A program made the translations under genes and the position numbers. Of a stretch of 64,000 bases of DNA, positions 1-9,519 are shown piece after piece. A model generated the notes under the pieces. That model saw nothing but the letters and a program-made list of their open reading frames with translations. It had not been told where the DNA came from and did no database searches. Each line of letters starts with the position of its first letter. Position 1 is the stretch's first letter. Origin of the DNA: Bombardia bombarda (lineage: Eukaryota; Ascomycota; Sordariomycetes; Sordariales; Lasiosphaeriaceae); assembly GCA_030512295.1 (NCBI GenBank), contig JAULSR010000014.1, positions 84,501 to 148,500 on the forward strand. Reading direction: 5' to 3'.

Positions 1-273
1 GACCTTCTCGTCAATGTGTTCTGCGCGGGTCATGCCTTCACGGGGAAAGCGAACGATCCACTGCTCATTGTTGGAGAAGACAACGGGTATGCAGAGATTG
101 TGCGAGCCGCGAATCCAAGGCTCTTCGATCTTACAGGCCAGTCTCTCGGGGTGGAATCCCGTCACCCATGCTGGCATCTCTGCTTTCCGGTAGTCGACAA
201 GCATATGATGCAGGTAAGCACGACCCTCGGCAACCAGGGATAGGTTCTGGTCGATGAGCATAGCGATGATCGA
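1..273 (-). CDS. APH-like kinase, partial, cut by the window edge
   Basis: On the minus strand, 273 down to 1 reads as 91 open codons. They include WIVRFPREG followed by HIDEKV, the glycine-poor loop and lysine-strand region of fungal aminoglycoside-phosphotransferase-like (APH/choline kinase) proteins. The block is preceded by a pyrimidine tract ending in CAG at 276-274, an intron acceptor in phase 0, so at least one upstream exon lies beyond 276; I could not place it. The catalytic HxDxxxxN half would lie left of the window. Family members phosphorylate small molecules or proteins; the substrate cannot be told. A complete relative sits at 4817-5802. The plus-strand reading of the same bases is a shadow. 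Confidence 0.72.
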
Positions 274-284
274 CTGGGGGGGGC

Positions 285-680
285 AGGGGGGGGGCAGCAG
301 GTGGGGGCAGGTGGCGAGAGGTGTGCAAAGTGTGTAGGTGCGACGGCCGCCAGCAAGAGGAAGGGGGGACACGATGAGACTTGGGCGAGACGGCGAGAGA
401 CAGTGGGGGGGGGGGAAGGAGCAGTCTTATGGAACCAACACGTCTTCCCAACACGGCTTCCCAACACGGCTGAGGAGCAGGGGTGCATGGCTTGAGAGCC
501 TATCATGCAAAGTCCCTCAGCGACTGCACTTTCCGGGGGGCTGACTGATGCACCCAAACAAACTGTGATTGTGTGAATGGGGGGGGGGGCACACAGCTTG
601 CGGGACAAGGTCGTAGCTGTTGTAAACTATGTGTACATACGCACATGATAGGCACAGGCAACTATTGGAGACTGGAAATG
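285..680. other. Spacer, G-rich; possible upstream intron and 5' exon of the first kinase
   Basis: Contains several G homopolymers of 7-10 bases. No exon could be assigned with confidence. Confidence 0.4.
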
Positions 681-683
681 GGC

Positions 684-905
684 CCTCCAGAAATTTGAGA
701 CACGAGATTTGAGACAAGAAAGTTGAGACCAGAATATTGAGATCAGAAAATTGAGACCAGAAATTTGAGACAAGAATATTGAGATCAGAAAATTGAGACC
801 AGAAAATCGAGACCAGAAAATTGAGACCAGAAAATCGAGACCAGAAAATTGAGACCAGAAAATCGAGACCAGAAAATTGAGACCAGAAAATTGAGACAAG
901 AAATG
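684..905. repeat. 15-bp minisatellite (ttgagaccagaaaat type)
   Basis: About 14 imperfect copies of a 15-bp unit alternating ttgagaccagaaaat, atcgagaccagaaa and ttgagatcagaaaa. Long ORFs through it (Val-Ser-Ile-Phe-Trp repeats on the minus strand) are a by-product of the 3n period. Confidence 0.9.
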
Positions 906-909
906 TACC

Positions 910-2290
910 TCTAGAGAGGGCCGCCAACTCGCCAGCGTTGACGGCAACTGCTAATTACCTATGCCACATGGCAGGCACGCTTGGCGCCGGCTAACATGCT
1001 CTAGTCTAGTGCAGGGTGGTCCCAGAACAAGACAACCAGACAGAAGGGCTAGCCCAAGGCCAAATCGTATCTGCGGTTTATCAGATCCAAAAACCCCAAG
1101 GCAGAGCGTATGTCCATCGCAACTTTTTCGAAACCTGACCGCAATATCCCTCGTGTTTGCCCACCTCTGGGTGAGGGGGGGGGTACGTACGATCCCATCG
1201 GCGCAGAGGAGACATCTGCAGAGGAGACAATCTGCAGAGGAGACAAATCTGCAGAGGAGGGTAGCCCACGCCCTGCTTCCTCGGTCCCGATCCCTCAGCC
1301 CCTCGATCCCCCAGCCCCTCGAACCCCCCACGCGTCCGCCGACTCGCGATCAATCCGAGGCCGCCAACCGCCCATCGACATCCAGCGATCACCCTGGTCT
1401 GGCAACCTGTGCCGGGGAATCCGAGTGGGAGAAGAAGGTGTCGGGTGATCCGAGCAGGAGAGAAGAAGGTGTCGGGTAATCCGAGCAGGAGAAGAAGGTG
1501 TCGGGTGATCCGAGCGAGAGAACACAGAGTGACATGGACAGGGCTCGACGATGGCGACAGCGGTGGCGCCGCAGACATGTACCAGCTTGAAGGTGCGGCG
1601 TGTCGAAGCGGACGTGGAAGTCGGCGAGGTACTGGGTGGGCGCGGGCTCGCGTCGCGATCGCAGGTCGCAGGGCCGCCCGCTCATCCATGTATCAAAACA
1701 TAGCAAGGAGTTCGCCGCTATCTAGAGTGTGGGCAGCCGGGCTGCTGTATCAAAACATAGCGAGTTCGCCGCTATCTAGAGTCTGGAAATATAGTGGGCA
1801 GCCGGGCTGCTGTACCGAAACATAGCAATGAGTTCGCCGCTATCTAGAGTGTGGGCAGCCGGGCTGCTGTATCGAAACATAGCGACGAGTTCCTCCCCTG
1901 TCATCTTCCCGCTGTCCACGAGTCGCTTTGCACTCCTCCATCTTGTTTACTTCTGACCATCAGGTTCGCCAGGCCGAGGTCGTCGCAAACCCCTGGCGTC
2001 GAGATCCCTTGGTCAGTTGAGTCCCTCGACCAAAGCCTTGGGGGAAGGAAGTGTATAGGGATGAAAAGGAATGAAAAGGAAAACAAGAGAGACAAGTTGT
2101 ACCGAAAGTGTCAACGCCTCCATTCTGGAGGATGGTATGTGCTTTAAAGGTCAGCGGGCGTATTAGTATAGATAGGGCTTTCGGCGTGGGTTCCTTGAAT
2201 GTTGCTGGCAGCGGGACCCCAGGCCTGGAACGTACCCTCGAGTTAGCATGGAAGCCCGCTAGGATAGAAGGTCGACACCCACTAGCAGAG
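910..2290. other. Gene-poor spacer with short tandem repeats
   Basis: No supported gene. It holds a gcagaggagaca repeat (1203-1260), three copies of a 28-30-bp unit with gtgtcgggtgatccgagc (1438-1520), and three copies of a block around gccgggctgctgtatc with aaacatagc and ttcgccgctatctagag (1690-1890). Confidence 0.6.
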
Positions 2291-2299
2291 ACGGCCCGT

Positions 2300-2382
2300 T
2301 CTGTCGTGGCTTTTTCTGTCTGGCTTTTTCTGTCTGGCTTTTTCTGTCTGGCTTTTTCTGTCTGGCTTTTTCTGTCTGGCTA
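2300..2382. repeat. 14-bp tandem repeat (ttctgtctggcttt)
   Basis: Six near-perfect copies of the 14-bp unit. Confidence 0.9.
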
Positions 2383-2389
2383 ATGGGTG

Positions 2390-3049
2390 GGGTCTCTTTC
2401 AAGGCGCCAACGGCTGAGGTCGAGAGTTCTTTTTCGAAGGCATCGCCGCTTCAGCCCAGATTAGTTCGTTATTGATACTTCAGTAACGTAACCTGCATAG
2501 CTAAGTCCCCGAATCCTTTGCGGCCGATATGTTCTTTACGTAGCTTGTTTACTTGGTTCATCGAGGAAATTCTTATCTTGCTGCTTGCTCTTGATGCTTG
2601 TATTGTTCGTTTCAGCCGGTGACGTGGCCTTGTAGCCGCAGTTGCGATATCTTTGGACATAGCATTCAGCCCACTAATCACGTAAAGGCACTGATCACTG
2701 GTCACGTAAAGGAAGCCAAAAATCCTTACTATACCGTAATATAGCTTGTTGATCTTTGAATTTAATAGCCAACTTAACTCAACATTTTGACGATACCGCT
2801 ATAATCGCAGGGGATTTCTTAAATAACTCTTTTATCTCATCAGGAAGAAAGCCAAAAGAAGCAGAATACAATCAATGTACCAACGATGGCAAAGAAGAAG
2901 ATCAGGAAACCCGCCTCGTCATCTCGATACCTTTTGGAAAGGTCTCAGAAGCTCCAGTTGCAGTATATCCATCGAGTTCTTCCATCAGGGTAAAGTTGGT
3001 ATGGGTACAGTATCTCATCGAGTACAAGGTCCCTGGCTCGAATTCTTTG
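2390..3049. other. AT-richer spacer with no gene seen
   Basis: Short ORFs only, none with family resemblance. It lies downstream of the FAR1-like gene and holds no recognisable transposase core. Confidence 0.5.
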
Positions 3050-3937
3050 CTATTTTGTAGCACCTTCGACCGCTTCTGCAGCGGACCTTCGATGGCGGCG
3101 ACGCGGCGACGGACGAACGGAGGCACCGTGGTTGTGGGCTTGAAGAGAGGGGTCGCTGTGAGGTCGAATAAACCAACCTCCGTCTTCTAGGCGTGCCTGC
3201 ACCATCCAGTTGCAATTGCATTTACGGGACCGCCCTAACTTCATTCCCAGGGGAGCAGTAGGAGGACCACATCTACTGCATACAAGGTTGTATTGTGTAT
3301 ACCCGACTCCCCACCTCTTCTTTCTGGCTTGGATACGAGCGATAGTGAATCCGTAATGCTTAGCCCAAGCATTTAACGACTTTTGAAGCTCTTTGACCGA
3401 GTTGGCGGGGCCGAATCCCTCCTGAAACAGATCCGGTATAGGTATAAAACCAGGTATAGCGAACTCATCATGGCCACTGTTCGCTACGTAGTTGCTCGCT
3501 ACGCAGTCGTAGTTGTTGGCTACGCAGTTGTTCGCTACGTAGTTGTTCGCTACGCAGTCGTAGTTGTTCGCTGCGCAGTCGTAGTTGTTCGCTGCGTAGT
3601 CGTAGTTGTCCGCTACGTAGTCGTAGTTGTTGGCTACGTAGTTGTTCGCTACGCAGTCGTAGTTGTTCGCTGCGCAGTCGTAGTTGTTCGCTGCGTAGTC
3701 GTAGTTGTCCGCTACGTAGTCGTAGTTGTTGGCTACGTAGTTGTTCGCTACATAGTTGTTCGCTACGCAGTCGTAGTTGTTCGCAACGCAGTCGTAGTTG
3801 TTCGCAACGCAGTTGGGAGCTACGCAGTCGTAGTTGTTCGCTACGTAGTTGGGAGCTACATAGAGAGGAGGCAGTATGTTCGGTGCGGGCGATGCGGGTT
3901 GGGCGGGCGCATCGCCGTCGAGATGGGCGCCCGGCAT
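3050..3937 (-). CDS. FAR1-like zinc-domain protein with N-terminal Tyr/Asn/Val/Ala repeats
   Basis: The open frame gives 295 aa from the first in-frame ATG (3937-3935). Residues about 20-160 are a low-complexity array of NNYDCVA, NNYVA and NNYDYVAD blocks encoded by 18-21-bp DNA repeats. The rest looks like the FAR1/MULE-type DNA-binding module common in fungi: a 'SVKELQKSLNAWAKHYGFTI' helix, a basic strand, two cysteines (VCSRCG), a CNC pair, and a 'DGGWFIRPHSDPSLQAHNHG' ending with the H-x-H ligands. In Mutator-like transposases this module precedes the transposase. Here the frame closes soon after it and no DDE domain follows. It may be a solo or domesticated domain, or a transposase remnant. 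An upstream exon cannot be excluded. Confidence 0.55.
   Translation of the reverse strand: MPGAHLDGDAPAQPASPAPNILPPLYVAPNYVANNYDCVAPNCVANNYDCVANNYDCVANNYVANNYVANNYDYVADNYDYAANNYDCAANNYDCVANNYVANNYDYVADNYDYAANNYDCAANNYDCVANNYVANNCVANNYDCVASNYVANSGHDEFAIPGFIPIPDLFQEGFGPANSVKELQKSLNAWAKHYGFTIARIQARKKRWGVGYTQYNLVCSRCGPPTAPLGMKLGRSRKCNCNWMVQARLEDGGWFIRPHSDPSLQAHNHGASVRPSPRRRHRRSAAEAVEGATK
3478..3858. repeat. Tandem repeat of ttcgctacgtag/tcgtagttg units inside the FAR1-like gene
   Basis: Built from 18- and 21-bp variants containing gttcgct plus acgtag, gcgcag or gcgtag. A higher-order block of about 114 bp is duplicated almost exactly (3547-3660 and 3661-3774 approximately). The 3n period keeps the minus-strand gene open. 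Confidence 0.9.
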
Positions 3938-3961
3938 CGTCAAACGGGACTCCACACGCAC

Positions 3962-4430
3962 AATCGGAATTGGAGCGTAAAAAGCTCAGGGATGATTCTC
4001 TTGAGGCTGCTGCAGCTAGATATCGAGTCAGAACTGGGTGGTCGAGCGATTTTTGGTGGTGTTGTTGAGGACTTACACGATGAGGTCTTTTTTGGGCCAA
4101 GGTGACCCGTTGCAATGCAAGAATCTGGCCCCTGGCCAACTGTCACGCCTTTTTTCGGCATGGCTGACTTGCACCGTGATTGCACCTGTTGCCCGGGACT
4201 TATAGACTTTGTGCTTGTGGTGGCAAACATCGTTGTATTATCACTTATCCCTGTGGGGGGATGGGGGGGGGGGTGCCACGGATCAGTTCTCATGCCAGAA
4301 AGACAGGGTACGTCGGAGCAATAGCTCGGGCAAGACGCGGAAGGCAACCTGGGGCAACAGGCTCCTTCCTCATTCAGAGTCGAGCTGTTGTCCACCAAGT
4401 TGTCCACCAGGTTGTCCACCAAGATGATTG
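3962..4430. other. Spacer with no supported gene
   Basis: Contains short direct repeats such as gttgtccaccaa/g (4388-4424). No gene is recognised. Confidence 0.4.
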
Positions 4431-4449
4431 CATTCAGAGCAAGCAAGGA

Positions 4450-4540
4450 CCAGACTGGCAGTCATGCAAGACTGGCAGTCATGCAAGACTGGCAGTCATG
4501 CAAGACTGGCAGTCATGCAAGACTGGCAGTCATGTAAGAC
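4450..4540. repeat. 17-bp tandem repeat (gactggcagtcatgcaa)
   Basis: Five copies, the last slightly diverged. A separate 30-bp duplication around ggccggatcaagtg(g/a)cgggagcgag follows at 4569-4635. Confidence 0.9.
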
Positions 4541-4816
4541 TGTTGTTGGGCTCGCCTGGCACAGAACGGCCGGATCAAGTGGCGGGAGCGAGTGATGGGG
4601 GATAGATAGGCCGGATCAAGTGACGGGAGCGAGTTAGGCAACGCGGCAATGTATCCACAGCTCGTCTCCTCCCAGCTCTTCACCAACATTAGTCTTAGTA
4701 AGAGCTGTATCGTCACCTAAGCTCCGCCGATTTGTCTCAAGATATAATCAACATATCATAATAGAAGCATTGCATTGTAAACAAGTGGCCTGAAGTCGTG
4801 GCTGAGACTTTACACC

Positions 4817-5802
4817 TCAAGTCTCATCGATCTCATACAAATCTTGCCAAAACATCAGATCATTGACCTTCTCCTCAGAAAGCCCCAAAGCAACGTACGC
4901 CCTTCGATGGGCGCCCCGACATTCAGTGTGAACCTTTGCTGCCGTCTTCCATCCGAAATATCCAGCCATCTCCCAGTCCAACAGCCCAACTATTCTATCA
5001 TTGTCAACAACGATATTGCTTTGGGTAAAGTCATTGTGCATGAAACTCAAATCAATATCCTTGTTCTTGTCAAAGAAGAGGATATCATTCTCCAATCTTT
5101 TGATGCCTCTATGCGACATAGGGTAAGGATCCGGGATGATGTAGCGACGAGCGGTGCAACTGGCGGGCGGCTGCAGTTGTTGCATCTGTCGCAGGATCTC
5201 GCGGGCTTGCTGCTTGAAGGACGCCTTTTGCGTTTGCGAGAGATACTGCCACGCGACGGCGAGGACGACACCAGGAATCCTCTCTTGAACAAGCACGGGA
5301 AGGTCGTTGATCTATAACCTTGTTGGTTAGCTTTCTGGGAGGACCCCCCCCCCCCCCCCTGGTGGTCAGAGCATTGGATTCGCACCATGCCAGCAAAATA
5401 AATGGTGGGAACTCGGACGTCTCTAAGGGCGCCCCTGACCAAATCTATTGCCTGGACCTCATTCGCATCGGCGTACGTGCCATCGAGATACGTCTGGCTG
5501 TACAATGGGTTGAGGTGGCTTGATTTGACAATGACCCCTCCAAGGGCAAATACATCTCTGCCATTGTCTGGATTTTCATAGATCCTGATGGAGGCATCGC
5601 AGAGGGCAAGGACCGATTCCCAGTACTTCAGAGACTCAGCTGTGGTGGACATAAAATGCTTCGGGTCAGGCTGGAAGTCATCTGGCTTGGGGCGGTAGCG
5701 ACCGTACAAAGGTTCACGCCTGTACCTATCCGTGTTCGGAATTTTGTCTGGATCAGCGTTGTATGGATCGAGAACGGCATTTTCGACAGAGGGCGTAGAC
5801 AT
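4817..5802 (-). CDS. APH-like phosphotransferase
   Basis: Two exons, 5802-5386 and 5311-4817, encode 303 aa. The intron has donor GTGCGA, branch GCTAAC and acceptor TATAG in phase 0. The start is the ATG of MSTPSVENA. The upstream in-frame Met-Arg-Ala stretch looks like untranslated leader made of an 11-12-bp repeat. Residues about 228-236 read HNDFTQSN, the Brenner HxDxxxxN catalytic motif, and residue about 249 begins DWE, the metal-binding aspartate segment. A 'Y(E)xP(V/I)LVQERIPG' type hinge precedes them. These are the hallmarks of the fungal APH/choline-kinase fold family, usually of unknown substrate. The G-homopolymer in the intron (C17 on the plus strand, 5343-5359) is unusual. A truncated relative lies at 1-273. 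Confidence 0.85.
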
Positions 5803-5813
5803 TGTAGTCAAAA

Positions 5814-6100
5814 TAGGTAAGATGAAGTAGATAAGATGAAGCAGATAAGATGAAGCAGGCAAGATGAAGCAGGCAAGAAACAGGCAAGATGAATGCTCGA
5901 GAAAGAAGATATAGGCACGCACAGAGGCACAGAGAAGGGAAACCTGCAGCTACCCTGCATCGGTTGGAGCTACCCTGCATCGGTTGGAGGGGCGATTTGG
6001 AGTCCCCTACAAAACATGTCCCCCACAAAACATGTCCCCTAGTCCCCTATCCCCTACGAAACATGTCCCCTAGTCCCCTACAAAACATGTCCCCTACAAA
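5814..6100. repeat. Leader repeats: agatgaagcaggca units, then (c)cctacaaaacatgtcc units
   Basis: 5815-5892 holds 11-12-bp AGATGAAG-based repeats upstream of the kinase. 6000-6100 holds six copies of a degenerate 14-18-bp aaaacatgtcccct unit. The spacer contains the divergent promoters of the kinase and the thioredoxin-like gene. Confidence 0.75.
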
Positions 6101-6195
6101 ACATGTCCCCACAATGGCGCAAATCCGAACCAACCCCGGCTGAGACAACATCCAGAGTCGACATTACGAAAGCCGCCAGCTCACCTGCAGAGAGC

Positions 6196-6284
6196 TGCAC
6201 CCTCGAAGCAGAAGCAGAAGCAGAAGCAGAAGCACAAGCAGAAGCACAAGCAGAAGCACAAGCAGAAGCACAAGCAGAAGCAAC
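6196..6284. repeat. (gaagca)(caagca) hexanucleotide repeat in the 5' leader
   Basis: About 13 copies of gaagca/caagca, immediately upstream of the chosen start codon of the thioredoxin-like gene. Confidence 0.85.
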
Positions 6285-6288
6285 AATC

Positions 6289-7060
6289 ATGCAACCCGTC
6301 TTGTTCCCCACAGCCAAGACCGCCGCTATCGCATGCACTCGCAGCCGGATGGTGTCTCGCGCTCCCTTCTCGACGTCGTCGCGCACCCTCAAGGCCCCGA
6401 ACCAGGTCTACGCCCCGTCTGTGCCACCCTCCCTCCCTCCCTCCCTCCCTCCCTCCCTCCCCCCCTCCCTCCCTCCCCCCCTCCCTCCCTCCCCCCCTGC
6501 ATTACAGATGCACAACGTGACGTATCCTGACTAACCCGGCTCTGTCCCGCAGTGTCCGCAACCTCGACCAGTTCCACACGTACCAGCTGCTGTCGTCCTC
6601 GTCCCGGACGCCGCTGCTGACTCTCTGGACCACCTCGCACTGCCCGACATGCCGCCTTGTGGCCCCTCTCGTCCAGGGGCTGGTCGAGTCCGGCGTCGGC
6701 GAGGCAGAGGGCGGAGTCGGGTTCTGCACGGTTGAATACGACGCGCCTGATGTCATGTCGGCGGGCCTGGGGCTCACGTACATGATCAACGCGGTCCCGA
6801 CGCTGCTCAGCTTCGATGCTCAGGAGGCGCAGACGGGCACAAAGGTCACTGACGGGAGGCAGCTGTCTGACCGCAGATTTCTCGAGGACTGGTAGATACC
6901 CCTTGGCGGCGAGAGAGAAAGACAGGACCGAAACGCGAGAATGGTGACTGACGAGGGCATTTGCAGGATCCGGAGTGAAGCACGGCGACAAGGCAACCGA
7001 GGCGGCGGCGGCCCCGGGATAGGAACTATCCTCAGCAACCTGTTTAACAAGCTGAAGTAG
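6289..7060 (+). CDS. Mitochondrial thioredoxin-like protein
   Basis: Three exons, 6289-6416, 6553-6891 and 6967-7060, give 186 aa. I chose the ATG at 6289 because the first 40 residues then form a basic, Ser/Thr-rich mitochondrial presequence ending RAPFSTSSRTL. An in-frame upstream ATG at 6103 would add an artificial-looking Ala/Glu/Gln repeat. The thioredoxin fold is clear: strand LLTLW, redox motif CPTC at residues about 73-76, and the cis-proline segment INAVPTLLSF. Family members act as thiol-disulfide oxidoreductases. CPTC replaces the usual CGPC, so the redox potential may differ. Intron 1 is a CCCT-rich tract with a weak donor (GTCTGT); intron 2 is GTAGAT...TTGCAG. Confidence 0.85.
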
Positions 7061-7137
7061 TCGCCAACGAAAACCTGGGTTCTGTGTGTATTCGCGCCGC
7101 CACCAACAACCTGGCCGACGGCGAAGACAGAGTTGTT

Positions 7138-8125
7138 TGCTGGCTTGAGACTACATTGCCTACATTTCGCGGGGTTTGGGATCGTGATCTGAACTACCAG
7201 AGAGGCAGCTGTTTGCTGGCTCGAGACTACATTGCCTACATTTCACGAATTTACATTGCCTGCATTTCACGAATTTACATCGCCTACATTTCACGAATTT
7301 GGGATCACGATCTAAACTACCAGAGAGGCAGTTGTTTGCTGGCTTGAGATTACATTGCCTACATTTCATGAATTTGGGATCATGATCTGAACTACCAGAG
7401 AGGCAGCTGTTTGCTAGCTTGAGACTACATTGCCTACATTTCACGAATTTGGGATCACGATTTAAACTACCAGAGAGGCAGCTGTTTGCTGGCTTGAGAT
7501 TACATTGCCTGCATTTCATGAATTTGGGATCATGATCTAAACTACCAGAGAGGCAGCTGTTTGCTGGCTTGAGACTACATTGCTTACATTTCACGAATTT
7601 GGGATTATGATCTAAACTAGCAGAGAGGCAGCTGTTTGCTGGCTTGAGATTACATTGCCTACATTTCACGAATTTACATTGCCTACATTTCACGAATTTA
7701 GATCATAATCTAAACTACCAGAGAGGCAGCTGTTTGCTGGCTTGAGACTACATTGCCTACATTTCACGAATTTACATTGCCTACATTTCACGAATTTAGA
7801 TCATGATCTAAACTAGCAGAGAGGCAGCTGTTTGCTGGCTCGAGATTACATTGCCTACATTTCACGAATTTACATTGCCTACATTTCACGAATTTAGATC
7901 ATGATCTAAACTAGCAGAGAGGCAGCTGTTTGCTGGCTCGAGATTACATTGCCTACATTTCACGAATTTACATTGCCTACATTTCACGAATTTAGATCAT
8001 GATCTAAACTAGCAGAGAGGCAGCTGTTTGCTGGCTCGAGATTACATTGCCTACATTTCACGAATTTACATTGCCTACATTTCACGAATTTAGATCATGA
8101 TCTAAACTACCAGAGAGGCAGTCTC
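7138..8125. repeat. Nested satellite, 74-98-bp unit with 24-bp sub-repeat and 18-bp palindrome
   Basis: About 11 copies. Each unit has gagaggcagctgtttgctggct(t/c)gaga, then one or two copies of the 24-bp element acattgcctacatttcacgaattt, then a gatcatgatc core. Right-hand copies are almost identical, with a 98-bp period (74 + 24). Left-hand copies are shorter and more diverged. In the right-hand units the core extends to the perfect 18-bp palindrome TTTAGATCATGATCTAAA (for example 7795-7812). Confidence 0.95.
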
Positions 8126-8224
8126 ATTGAGTTCGCTTGTGTTGGCTCGCTGAAGAAAGGGGAGAGAAACAACAAACAGCGCGCAGGCACAAAACTATCG
8201 TCGAACTGGGGACCAGACGGCTTC

Positions 8225-8752
8225 CTAGGGCTGGTAGAAAACCTCCTCGACCGGCTTCCACCACGACGGCTCACCCGACTCGCTATCCTTGGCCCCGGGA
8301 ACCAGAGACTCCTGGAAGCTATCGGTCAGCCTCCACCACTCGCGCACCTTGCTGTTCTCGCGCATCTTCTCCATGTCGCCCTCGTAGTCGTACCCGACAT
8401 ACCTGAAGCTCGCAAACAGGATGCCCGTGCCGGGGTCGTGGAAAATGCTGTCTGTGTCGGCGCGTGTGAGCTGTACTGCCAATCTCTTACGGGGGGGGGG
8501 CACATACATACAGTCTCGGATATTGCAATGCTTGATCTGCAGCAGAACCTCGGGCCACACGGCGGCGTGGACCTGCTTGTACTTGTCGACGAACTCGGGC
8601 TTCAGCTTGACGATTTGCGCGAAACGCCGACCGGGAGCTCGATTCCGGGAGCTAAGCGTTGACGACCGGGCCCAGCCTGCGGCCGTGGGACTGGATGGTG
8701 GGATCCAAAGTTGCGAGGCGGCTGGCACCGCTGGGGACCACAATTGGGACAT
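8225..8752 (-). CDS. L-rhamnose mutarotase (RhaM/DUF718 family)
   Basis: Two exons, 8752-8512 and 8451-8225, give 155 aa; the 60-nt intron is GTATGT...ACACAG. The join restores RDYSIFHD, a family signature. Other family motifs are RRFAQIVKLKPEF, KQVHAAVWPEVL (catalytic-histidine region), FRYVGYDYEGDMEKM and KVREWWRLTD, then the tail WWKPVEEVF. The family interconverts alpha and beta anomers of L-rhamnose. No other rhamnose-pathway gene is nearby. The core needs only about 110 aa, so the 45-residue Ser/Pro-rich N-terminal part is an unusual extension or a wrong start, with a possible missed first intron. The intron holds a C10 tract on the sense strand. Confidence 0.88.
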   Translation of the reverse strand: MSQLWSPAVPAASQLWIPPSSPTAAGWARSSTLSSRNRAPGRRFAQIVKLKPEFVDKYKQVHAAVWPEVLLQIKHCNIRDCMYVPPPRKRLAVQLTRADTDSIFHDPGTGILFASFRYVGYDYEGDMEKMRENSKVREWWRLTDSFQESLVPGAKDSESGEPSWWKPVEEVFYQP

Positions 8753-8809
8753 GGCAGGCGGATAACAGACAAGGACAGCGGGTGAAGACGGGGGGGGGGG
8801 GCGACACAA

Positions 8810-9140
8810 GATGCTCAGGACGAGGCAAGGGGGGCTGTGAAATTACTCCTAGCTCGGATCAAGACGGATCGTTGATATGAAGGGAGAGAGAAATTAGTAG
8901 CTCAGGACGAGGCAAGGGGGGCTGTGAAATTACTCCTGGCTCGGATCAAGACGGATCGTTGATATGAAGGGAGAGAGAAATTAGTAGCTCAGGGGGGCTG
9001 TGAAATGACTCCTGGCTCGGATCAAGACGGATCGTTGATATGAAGGGAGAGAGAAATTAGTAGCTCAGGGGGGCTGTGAAATGACTCCCGGCTCGGATCA
9101 AGACGGATCGTTGATATGAAGGGAGAGAGAAATTAGTGGC
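8810..9140. repeat. Tandem repeat, 74-96-bp unit
   Basis: Four copies of a unit containing ggctgtgaaatkactcc, cggctcggatcaagacggatcgttgatatgaa and ggagagagaaattagtagctcag. The first copies carry an extra gacgaggcaagg segment. Confidence 0.9.
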
Positions 9141-9510
9141 TGATGGCAAAGAGCTTTCTTGCTCTTTCTTGTCTCTGGTTTGGTGATGCACCGAGTGTTG
9201 TCGGGGACGGCCAACAAGCTGTTAGCATCTCTTTTCCTGCCACCTACTGTGTAAATACATCCACCTGCTTCGGACCGGACGGAGCAGCGGGTGCGAGTCG
9301 CCGACCCTCTGCACACCTACCCCGGTCACAGCACCCATTCACGATCAATCATACCCAGTGTAGTACCCAGGTACCCAGTGTGCTGTGGTAGTAGGCAGCG
9401 CGGCGGCGGGGAAGGCAGCAAGGTGGTCGTCAAGAGGGAACTCTCATCAGGCCTGTATTCGCACGGATGTGTCATCACCACTCTCCTGCCCTTGCCTTGC
9501 TGGGCATTTC
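9141..9510. other. Spacer with no gene seen
   Basis: Short ORFs without recognisable content. Confidence 0.4.
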
Positions 9511-9519
9511 TGTTTCTGT

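Noticed and set aside
16..243. Plus-strand 75-aa ORF (MFCAGHAFTG...)
   Set aside because: The minus-strand reading gives kinase-family motifs and a splice acceptor; the plus frame is its shadow.
517..947. Minus-strand ORFs with Val-Ser-Ile-Phe-Trp repeats
   Set aside because: Produced by the 15-bp minisatellite; no unique sequence outside it supports a gene.
961..1825. Overlapping ORFs of 100-200 aa on both strands
   Set aside because: GC-rich sequence with short repeats; no family resemblance, start context or splice logic.
3383..4139. Plus-strand Val/Tyr repeat ORF and a Glu-Gln-Leu-Arg repeat ORF opposite the FAR1-like gene
   Set aside because: Other frames of the same DNA repeat; only the chosen frame carries the zinc module.
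7160..7693. Cys-rich 177-aa minus-strand ORF (KCRQC repeats)
   Set aside because: Looks like a zinc-rich repeat protein but lies wholly in the satellite and is broken as soon as unit length changes.
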